Below are positions 1 through 5,001 of a stretch of 6,835 bases of DNA, one piece after another. A program made the position numbers and the translations under genes. The first letter of the stretch is position 1; every line of letters begins with the position of its first letter. The DNA comes from Synergistaceae bacterium (lineage in GTDB: Bacteria; Synergistota; Synergistia; Synergistales; Synergistaceae). The notes under the pieces were generated by a model, which ran no database searches, was not told the origin of the DNA, and was given only the letters and a program-made list of their open reading frames with translations. The stretch is from NCBI GenBank assembly GCA_028702015.1, contig JAQVPO010000071.1, forward strand, positions 1 to 6,835. Reading direction: 5' to 3'.

Positions 1-314
1 ATGTGCAGGATAAATCGAGACTTAGTCCTCATCTTGAGAGCAGGATCGATGAATTCAACAGGCTTGATGAGGCAAGGCTGAAGGGTATGAAAGTCATGCT
101 TGAAAAGGAAGGTGATGCTGAAATAGAAACCGTTGTAAAATATGGCTCACCTTCACTTGAGATACTGAGGCTTGTCGAAGACTTGGATGTAAAGCTTGTT
201 GTTATGGGAAGTCAGGGCAGAGGCTATGTGAAAGAGTTTTTTCTTGGCAGTGTGAGTCAGAACATTGCAAGACTTTCTCCTTCCTCGGTGCTTCTGATAC
301 CAACCAGACGCTGA
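1..314 (+). CDS. Universal stress protein (UspA family), C-terminal part, cut by window edge
   Basis: This is the 3' end of a Usp gene. The first full codon is at base 3. That GTG is an internal Val, not a start, because the neighbouring Usp reads Leu-His-Val-Gln-Asp at the same place and bases 1-2 (at) fit the end of a His codon. The visible 103 residues cover most of one Usp domain: the middle helix (PHLESRIDEFNRLDEARL), the strand KYGSP, and the nucleotide-binding signature G-2x-G-9x-G-S (GSQG, then nine residues, then GS), followed by the last strand SSVLLIP. This signature marks the ATP-binding class of Usp proteins, which are cytoplasmic stress or signalling proteins. By gap-free comparison, 62 of 103 residues match the C-terminal domain of the next gene, so the two are tandem duplicates. 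Whether this copy also has an N-terminal second domain cannot be seen. It ends with TGA at 312-314. Confidence 0.9.
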   Translation, partial: VQDKSRLSPHLESRIDEFNRLDEARLKGMKVMLEKEGDAEIETVVKYGSPSLEILRLVEDLDVKLVVMGSQGRGYVKEFFLGSVSQNIARLSPSSVLLIPTRR

Positions 315-335
315 CTATGTCATTTTGTGTGGACT

Positions 336-343
336 GGAGGAGG
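336..343 (+). promoter_or_regulatory. Ribosome binding site deciding the start of the second Usp gene
   Basis: GGAGGAGG lies five bases before the ATG at 349. An upstream in-frame TTG at 325 has no comparable site and would put this Shine-Dalgarno inside the coding sequence. The start at 349 also gives an N-terminus (MFNKFIVATDLS) that begins directly on the first Usp strand. Confidence 0.85.
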
Positions 344-348
344 ATCCT

Positions 349-1224
349 ATGTTTAACAAGTTTATTGTGGCTACAGACCTCTCTGATGACTCGCTTGAAC
401 TTATAGGATGCGTAGACAGGCTGAAAGCTTACGGTGCGCAAAAATGTCTTCTGATCCAATATATGACTGTAAATGAAGTTATTCATTGCACAAGAAGACA
501 ATCCAACTTCCCTGTGCATAAATATGAAGAGTTCTTCATGGAGAGCAAGCAAAGTCTTATAAAAGAGGGTTTTGAAGTTCAAGCCAGGGTGCTTGCTGGT
601 TATCCTGTCTCCGGGATCAACAAGATTGCTGTTTCAGAAGAATACTCTCTGATAGCTACAGGGGCCAGAAGGAGTACTTCATCCGGGGAAATATATTTCA
701 GCCCTTTAGCTAACGAGCTGATGCACGTCGTTTCAAAGCCGCTGCTGATAATGAGGTCGCGAAGGAGCGATATTCCTGGAATAAGTATAGATGGCAGTGA
801 GGTCTCAGAACATCTGCTTTACCCGACAGATTTTTCAGACAATGCCGATATGGCATTTTCAAAAGTACTGGAACTTGCATCAGGAAGGGTAAAAAAAGTT
901 ACGCTCCTTCATGTTCAGGACGCTGCGAAGATAAATCCTCACCTTGAAGACAAAATTGAAGAATTCAACAGGATTGATATAGCCAGGCTTGAAGGGATGA
1001 AGAAGCTTCTGCAGGAAAAAGGAGCTGTTGATGTAGATGTTCTCGTTAAATATGGTTCTCCTGCGGCAGAGATAATAAATACAGTTGAAGAGCTTGGGAT
1101 CCAGCTTGTTGTAATGGGGAGTCAGGGCAGGGGATATGTAAAGGAATTTTTCCTGGGAAGTGTGAGCGGAAATGTGGCCAGAAGGGCTCTTTCTTCTGTT
1201 CTGATTATTCCGGCAGAATCCTGA
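349..1224 (+). CDS. Two-domain universal stress protein (UspA family)
   Basis: The protein has 291 residues with two Usp domains in tandem, about 1-137 and 154-289. Both begin with the family's first strand and its Asp (ATDLS, D10; YPTDFS, D161). Domain 2 has the full ATP-binding signature G-2x-G-9x-G-S (GSQG 257-260, G270-S271). Domain 1 lines up exactly with the signature but has lost it: G105 is kept, the second glycine is R108, and the third position is S118-P119. Nucleotide binding is therefore predicted for the second domain only. Tandem-domain Usp proteins act in the cytoplasm in stress tolerance and energy or redox signalling; the precise role here is unknown. The gene starts 34 bases after the preceding Usp stop with no visible terminator between, so the two are probably co-transcribed. 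The start was chosen at the ATG behind GGAGGAGG rather than the TTG at 325. It is clearly a Usp, but no specific gene name can be given. Confidence 0.93.
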   Translation: MFNKFIVATDLSDDSLELIGCVDRLKAYGAQKCLLIQYMTVNEVIHCTRRQSNFPVHKYEEFFMESKQSLIKEGFEVQARVLAGYPVSGINKIAVSEEYSLIATGARRSTSSGEIYFSPLANELMHVVSKPLLIMRSRRSDIPGISIDGSEVSEHLLYPTDFSDNADMAFSKVLELASGRVKKVTLLHVQDAAKINPHLEDKIEEFNRIDIARLEGMKKLLQEKGAVDVDVLVKYGSPAAEIINTVEELGIQLVVMGSQGRGYVKEFFLGSVSGNVARRALSSVLIIPAES

Positions 1225-1342
1225 TAAGGCATGTTATGAAACCTGATCGAAAGCTTCCTGCTATAAATAACATTTTTAAAAAATTATTATATAGTTTGTT
1301 TATGATGTAAAATATATTCATAATTATAACTATTTGATTGAC

Positions 1343-1373
1343 CTAAGGAAGCTCTGTGCTGAGTTATGCTTAG
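1343..1373 (+). other. Possible RNA stem-loop
   Basis: CTAAG (1343-1347) pairs with CTTAG (1369-1373). Inside, AGCTC (1350-1354) pairs with GAGTT (1361-1365) using one G-U pair, leaving a six-base loop and a small internal loop. No T-run follows, so it does not look like a terminator. The pairing is short enough to be chance. Confidence 0.25.
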
Positions 1374-1390
1374 CTATCTAGATGATACAG

Positions 1391-1443
1391 TAAAAATCAG
1401 ACGAGCTATATTTTGAGTGGCTTTGCCTAAAATCTGTTTTTTA
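1391..1443. terminator. Weak candidate terminator after the Usp genes
   Basis: TAAAAATCAGA (1391-1401) and TCTGTTTTTTA (1433-1443) can pair at 10 of 11 positions around a 31-base loop. The arrangement of A-tract, CAGA/TCTG stem and T-tract is what a bidirectional intrinsic terminator looks like. The stem has few G-C pairs and the loop is long, so it would be weak. It is nevertheless the best visible candidate for ending the Usp transcript before the EAL gene. Confidence 0.3.
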
Positions 1444-1517
1444 TCAAAAAATAAAACTACAAATACAACTACAGCATAGATGAAATTTATTGCAGAATCT
1501 GTACATGAAACAAAAAA

Positions 1518-1563
1518 ATGACAAATCAGATTTAAACAGTGCGTGCTGTAATACAGTTGTCAT
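1518..1563. repeat. Inverted repeat with alternative inner pairings
   Basis: ATGACAA (1518-1524) and TTGTCAT (1557-1563) are perfect 7-base complements 32 bases apart. Inside, the CTGT at 1546-1549 can pair either with ACAG at 1536-1539 or with ACAG at 1553-1556, so the two inner hairpins exclude each other. AAATCAGATTT (1523-1533) is also a near-perfect palindrome. On the minus strand the outer stem runs into seven Ts (complement of 1512-1518). The element lies upstream of the TATAAT at 1604. It may therefore be a protein-binding site or an insulating terminator rather than part of the EAL transcript. Confidence 0.35.
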
Positions 1564-1603
1564 CTTTCAGGACGGATACTCAGAAAACTTGCAAAGTTAG
1601 AAA

Positions 1604-1609
1604 TATAAT
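1604..1609 (+). promoter_or_regulatory. Candidate -10 element for the EAL-domain gene
   Basis: A perfect TATAAT lies 42 bases before the ATG at 1652. The -35 region at 17 bases spacing reads CAGAAA, a poor match to TTGACA, and there is no TG extension. The promoter would be weak or activator-dependent. The predicted transcript would have a short leader of roughly 35 bases containing GAGG at 1638-1641, ten bases before the start codon. Confidence 0.4.
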
Positions 1610-1651
1610 GTCTCACTTTTCTCAAAATGCTGTAACTGAGGATGAGAAGGA

Positions 1652-3907
1652 ATGAAGAACAAAAAACTCCTGGTAAGAAGCAACATCTGGCTCTATGTGA
1701 TTCCATTTCTTGGATTGATCTTTGTTTTTTCAATAGGAATGTATTCTGCCGTGGAGCGTAGAATACATGAGAACTATGAAAAATTTAAGATTGATGCAAT
1801 TAATGCTGCCAGAGAATATTCAAATAATCTTAAACGATCGGTAGACGCCGGCAGGATCATCGATCACCTTCTCGACGAAAAACTTACAATAGCGGGGAAC
1901 GCTGTAACCATGTTCAATGGTCAGTTTTCTCAGAGAACAGTAAAGGCGCTTGTAAAATCCCTTAATGTAGATCAGATATGTATTTATAATAAAGATGGAG
2001 TAATTATTTATTCAAACGTAGAGGAATATATCGGATGGAAGGCTGAAGAAGGACACCCTGTAAAAACTTTCATGGAAAGCGGCAGGGATATGTTATTCGA
2101 TGAAATAAGGGCAGATAGTGTTTCAGGAGAATATTATAAATATGCATATTACAGATTTTTGTCCGGCGGTTTTGTCCAAATCGGAATCTTTGCAGAAGAT
2201 ATCAATAAAATTTCCGGCAAGTTTGATATAGGAAAACTGCTTGATGATATTGCAAAAGATCCAGGCATAAACCAGATAAGCCTGATAGATATAAATCAAG
2301 TCGTTGTCGATAGCTCAAACCATGAATTGCAGGGGGTGAGAATAGACATACCTGAAGCAGCAGCCTCAATAAAAGAAGGCAAAGAAATCAGTTTTATTGA
2401 TAAAACCGGCAAAGAAGTTTTATATAAGTCCATAATACCGTTCTATAATGACGGCGTTCTGACAGGTGCTGTTTTTATCAGTTCGCGGGAATTAGGAGCT
2501 GGGTACATAGCAGCCCAGGAGCTTAAGCGCAGGTTTTGGGCAACTTTAATAGGCATACTTGTCATAAGCGGGGCAATGCTGATGCTGTACAGAAACGGCA
2601 GCAACTATATAAAACTTGCTTATTATGATGCCAGTACTGGTCTCCCCAATCAGGAATCGCTCAAGTATTTCATGGAAAATCTTTTCAGGCATAAAAGATG
2701 GAACGGAGCGCTGATGATGCTCAACTTCAGCCTTCTTTCAAATATTTCTCTTCTTTACGGTTCTGATTATACAGAGAAAGTTTTTTCAGAAATAACAAAA
2801 AAAGTAGAAAGGTGTTTTTATAATTATGAAGGAATAACCTTCAGAATGCCCAGAGACCGCCTTGTGATATTCATAGAAACGATTGCTTCGGGGACCCCCT
2901 TAAGCCTTGCTCTGGATAGAGTAAAAAAACTGTTTGAAACAGAAACCTTTACAGACCAGAATATCTATATGCCGGTGGAAATTGGGGCAGCAGAACTGAG
3001 TGAAGAGGATGACCCGAAAAATATTCTTAAAAAAGTGCTGATCGCGCTGAGCAGGGTGAAAGTGAGTCAAAACGTCAGTTATCAGTATTTCAACTCAGAG
3101 ATGGAGGCTGCAGTTGAAAGGGAAGGTCTTATTGAAAAAGAGATACTCAAGACAATCAAAGATGAGGATGACGGCAAAGAAGGAAGCCTTTATGTCTTAT
3201 TTCAGCCTCAGATTGAAACCAGCACGGGAAAAATCACTGGATTTGAAACGCTTTCAAGGATGAAATCAGACAAATTGGGAGCCATATCGCCAGTTGAATT
3301 TATTGAAATAGCCGAAAGAAAAATCCTCATAAGCCCGCTGACAGAATTGATTCTTAAAAAAGCCTTGCTGTTTATAAAAATGCTTAAAGACGGTGGACAT
3401 GCTGAAGGGATACGTGTGGCAGTGAATATATCAGGAATGGACCTGATGAGATCTGATTTTCTAAAAGATATTACAGACCTTATCGAGGAATACGGCATAG
3501 AAAAAAATACTTTGGAATTTGAGATAACAGAATCTATTTTCATTGATGAATTTATAACCATAAACAAAAAGCTGGGTATACTCAGGAGTATGGGCATACA
3601 TGTGTCTATAGATGATTTCGGCACAGGATACTCGTCCTTTTCCAGACTGCGTGAATTGAACGTTGACACAGTAAAAATTGACAAACAGTTCGTTGACAAT
3701 ATTCTCATTAAAAAAACAGAAGAACTGATGCTGTCCGATATTATCTCCATGGCCCATAAAATCGGGCTTTCTGTTGTTGCCGAAGGTGTAGAAACAGAAA
3801 CCCAGAGAAAATATCTTGCTGAGGCGGCCTGTGATACCATTCAGGGATATTTTTTCAGCAGGCCTGTGGAGGCTTCTCAGGCTCTGGACATGCTATCCGG
3901 GAATTAG
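1652..3907 (+). CDS. Membrane c-di-GMP phosphodiesterase: Cache-like sensor, degenerate GGDEF, EAL
   Basis: The protein has 751 residues. The order is a cytoplasmic basic N-terminus, TM1 (about 12-32), an extracytoplasmic sensor (33-290), TM2 (295-313), a GGDEF-like domain (about 322-485) and an EAL domain (about 505-748). The sensor contains two similar strand-turn segments (DQICIYNKDGVIIYSN; NQISLIDINQVVVDSS), suggesting a double Cache fold that binds a small molecule. The GGDEF domain keeps its N-terminal DxxTGLPN signature (326-333), but the active site reads PRDRL (400-404), so cyclase activity is not expected. The EAL domain keeps the catalytic set: E532 in ETL, N592 (VNIS), E624 (EITES), D654-D655 (DDFGTGYSS), K675 (KIDKQFV), E711/E714 (AEGVE) and Q731 (QGYFFS). 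It should therefore degrade c-di-GMP to pGpG. The next in-frame Met lies within TM1, so 1652 is the start. The gene stands alone and ends at a convergent terminator. Confidence 0.92.
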   Translation: MKNKKLLVRSNIWLYVIPFLGLIFVFSIGMYSAVERRIHENYEKFKIDAINAAREYSNNLKRSVDAGRIIDHLLDEKLTIAGNAVTMFNGQFSQRTVKALVKSLNVDQICIYNKDGVIIYSNVEEYIGWKAEEGHPVKTFMESGRDMLFDEIRADSVSGEYYKYAYYRFLSGGFVQIGIFAEDINKISGKFDIGKLLDDIAKDPGINQISLIDINQVVVDSSNHELQGVRIDIPEAAASIKEGKEISFIDKTGKEVLYKSIIPFYNDGVLTGAVFISSRELGAGYIAAQELKRRFWATLIGILVISGAMLMLYRNGSNYIKLAYYDASTGLPNQESLKYFMENLFRHKRWNGALMMLNFSLLSNISLLYGSDYTEKVFSEITKKVERCFYNYEGITFRMPRDRLVIFIETIASGTPLSLALDRVKKLFETETFTDQNIYMPVEIGAAELSEEDDPKNILKKVLIALSRVKVSQNVSYQYFNSEMEAAVEREGLIEKEILKTIKDEDDGKEGSLYVLFQPQIETSTGKITGFETLSRMKSDKLGAISPVEFIEIAERKILISPLTELILKKALLFIKMLKDGGHAEGIRVAVNISGMDLMRSDFLKDITDLIEEYGIEKNTLEFEITESIFIDEFITINKKLGILRSMGIHVSIDDFGTGYSSFSRLRELNVDTVKIDKQFVDNILIKKTEELMLSDIISMAHKIGLSVVAEGVETETQRKYLAEAACDTIQGYFFSRPVEASQALDMLSGN

Positions 3908-3991
3908 TATATGTATATTGGGAATGTGTTGATTTTTTCACAGGCCCGGATCACTGTCGATTTCCTGCAGAAGGTGTTTTAGAGGGGGCTA

Positions 3992-4083
3992 TTTGAGCTT
4001 TATTTCTTAAAGAGAGTTCTTCTCGGAACCATGGTTCCATGAGAAGAACTCTCTTTTTCTGTACGTTTATTTTTAAGCTCAAA
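3992..4083. repeat. Outer 9-bp inverted repeat enclosing the terminator
   Basis: TTTGAGCTT (3992-4000) and AAGCTCAAA (4075-4083) are perfect complements. They flank the 16-bp terminator stem almost symmetrically, eight bases before it and 18 bases after it. The nested pairing could stabilise transcript ends from either strand or may simply be a second, older terminator stem. Confidence 0.5.
4009..4058. terminator. Strong intrinsic terminator between convergent genes
   Basis: Bases 4009-4024 and 4041-4056 form a perfect 16-bp stem (AAAGAGAGTTCTTCTC against its complement). The top of the stem is itself a 14-base palindrome, GGAACCATGGTTCC (4025-4038), with two unpaired bases beside it. On the plus strand the stem ends in TTTTT (4054-4058), which suits termination of the EAL gene about 100 bases after its stop. 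On the minus strand the stem is followed by TTTAAGAAAT, less ideal but usable for the facing GntR gene, so it probably works in both directions. Confidence 0.85.
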
Positions 4084-4103
4084 ACTTAGCTCTTGATTTA
4101 TAA

Positions 4104-4130
4104 AAAATGTTTTTAAGAATCAAACATTTT
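4104..4130 (-). terminator. AT-rich hairpin around the GntR stop codon
   Basis: AAAATGTTT (4104-4112) and AAACATTTT (4122-4130) are perfect 9-base complements with a nine-base loop that contains the regulator's TAA stop. On the minus strand the stem runs into TTTTTT, as in an intrinsic terminator, but the stem has only two G-C pairs. A ribosome finishing the gene would melt it. It may be an auxiliary terminator or a 3'-end stabiliser ahead of the stronger hairpin downstream. Confidence 0.35.
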
Positions 4131-4832
4131 AGTGCCCCAGATATAAAAAGCTTTTCTTAACTCTTCTACTGTTGAGAGCACGTGGCGTTTTGCAAGTATT
4201 TTCGCGACAGCAGGTTCTTTTTCGATAAATGCGCGCAATATTTTTTCATGCTCGATAATAGAGTGGTGCAGTTCAGGCGTATCTAAATACTCTGTTTTCG
4301 GCTTTTTCTCCCGGCAAAATCTGTCATAATAAAATATATATAATTCAGATCTTAAGAAAATGACTTTTGCTGCACGGATCAAATAGTCGTTTTGAGATGC
4401 TGTGATAATAGACTGATGGATCATTTTATTGACTTCATTATACTTAAGTGCGTCAGCCTGAGGGTATATGCTTTTTTCTAATTCCAGCAGCTTTTTCATC
4501 TCTTCTATCTGAGCATCCGTGATAACCTGGGCAGCTTCAAATGCCGCAACTCCTTCAAGCTCTGCCCGGAACTTGAAGAGGTCATTCATGTCCTCAAGGG
4601 TAAGAAAGGGAATAGAACACCCTCTGTTGGACTGTATTTCAAGAAATCCTTCTGCCGCAAGCCTTTTTAATGCGCTGCGTATCGGAGTACGGCTCATGCC
4701 CAGGTCTTTTGCAAGATCTGCTTCAAGCAGCTTTTCTCCAGGTAAATATTTGTGGTCTATAATTTGTTTTATAATTGCCTTACTTGCTCTATCTTCTGCA
4801 GTACTAATGATTTTATCGTTATTTTTCTTCAA
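4113..4832 (-). CDS. GntR-family transcriptional regulator, FadR/FCD subfamily
   Basis: The protein has 239 residues, normal for the subfamily. The N-terminal winged helix-turn-helix is about residues 14-75 and includes the hallmark LPGEKLLEADLAKDLGMSRT, then PIRSALKRLAAEGFLE and a wing ending NRGCSIP. The all-helical FCD effector domain is about residues 83-228. FCD domains often bind a metal through Asp-x3-His plus two later His. Here the His are H139, H195 and H217, but the Asp position is N135. The start codon is TTG (complement of 4830-4832), with GGGGGAA seven to eight bases upstream. No ATG lies in frame before the DNA-binding domain, and an in-frame stop lies not far upstream. The gene is separated from the upstream carrier gene by a terminator, so it should have its own promoter. 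Likely role: a ligand-responsive regulator, probably a repressor, of the adjacent enzyme/carrier operon; this is inferred from position only. Confidence 0.9.
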   Translation of the reverse strand: MKKNNDKIISTAEDRASKAIIKQIIDHKYLPGEKLLEADLAKDLGMSRTPIRSALKRLAAEGFLEIQSNRGCSIPFLTLEDMNDLFKFRAELEGVAAFEAAQVITDAQIEEMKKLLELEKSIYPQADALKYNEVNKMIHQSIITASQNDYLIRAAKVIFLRSELYIFYYDRFCREKKPKTEYLDTPELHHSIIEHEKILRAFIEKEPAVAKILAKRHVLSTVEELRKAFYIWGTKMFDS

Positions 4833-4864
4833 TAAAATTCCCCCGCAATATAGTTGGTCATATA

Positions 4865-4870
4865 ATTATA
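4865..4870 (-). promoter_or_regulatory. Candidate -10 element and palindrome upstream of the GntR gene
   Basis: On the minus strand TATAAT lies 32 bases before the TTG start and downstream of the carrier's terminator, where the regulator's promoter is expected. It is half of a perfect 10-base palindrome, TATAATTATA (4861-4870), flanked by TAGTT (4851-4855) and AACTA (4871-4875). The palindrome could be an autoregulatory operator. It lacks the TGGT/ACCA half-sites typical of FadR-type operators, and no good -35 is visible at 17-19 bases. Confidence 0.35.
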
Positions 4871-4913
4871 AACTAAACGGCACAGATACTGCCTGAAAAT
4901 AAATATATCATCG

Positions 4914-4949
4914 AAAAGGGCATCAGGAATAATTTCATTCCTAATGCCC
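4914..4949 (-). terminator. Intrinsic terminator of the carrier operon
   Basis: Read on the minus strand, GGGCATTAGGAAT (4949-4937) pairs with ATTCCTGATGCCC (4930-4918) over 13 positions, including one U-G pair, around a six-base loop, followed by UUUU (4917-4914). It lies about 50 bases after the antiporter stop. On the plus strand the same position is an unpaired C/A, so the hairpin is better formed in the direction of the carrier transcript. It separates the carrier from the GntR gene. Confidence 0.85.
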
Positions 4950-5001
4950 GATCCTGCAAAGTCAATTCATTTTCTTAAAATGGCCCTGGTTTTGTCTCTT
5001 A

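Larger units (their letters stand above)
1225..1651. other. 427-base intergenic region with several inverted repeats
   Basis: No gene longer than a few dozen codons is visible on either strand. Just after the Usp stop a 24-codon frame (1236-1310) has AAGG six bases ahead of its ATG; it is unproven. Bases about 1265-1340 are very AT-rich. Further in are a stem-loop at 1343-1373 (CTAAG/CTTAG, with an inner AGCTC/GAGTT pairing that includes one G-U pair), an interrupted repeat at 1391-1443, a 7-bp repeat pair at 1518-1563, and TATAAT at 1604. The first structures could belong to the 3' end of the Usp transcript and the last elements to EAL-gene expression. I could not match any part to a known riboswitch, including the c-di-GMP classes. 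Confidence 0.6.

Noticed and set aside
325..348. TTG-initiated extension of the second Usp protein by eight residues
   Set aside because: It would place the GGAGGAGG ribosome site inside the gene and lacks its own; the ATG at 349 has ideal spacing.
202..582. Minus-strand open frame of 126 codons opposite the Usp genes
   Set aside because: It lies fully opposite two clear Usp genes, has no recognisable domain, and is a shadow of their coding bias.
1480..1521. 13-codon leader-like frame ending at the 1518-1563 repeat
   Set aside because: There is no ribosome site before the ATG, no run of regulatory codons, and it lies upstream of the likely promoter.
1225..1651. c-di-GMP riboswitch upstream of the EAL gene
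   Set aside because: I looked for the conserved core sequences of the two known classes and found neither; only unmatched stem-loops are present.
3208..3840. Minus-strand open frame of 210 codons opposite the EAL domain
   Set aside because: It mirrors a region with intact EAL catalytic motifs, is Ser/Ile-rich with no family signature, and so is an antisense shadow.
4519..4896. Plus-strand open frame of 125 codons opposite the GntR gene
   Set aside because: It overlaps the winged-helix coding region antisense, with no recognisable domain; a shadow.
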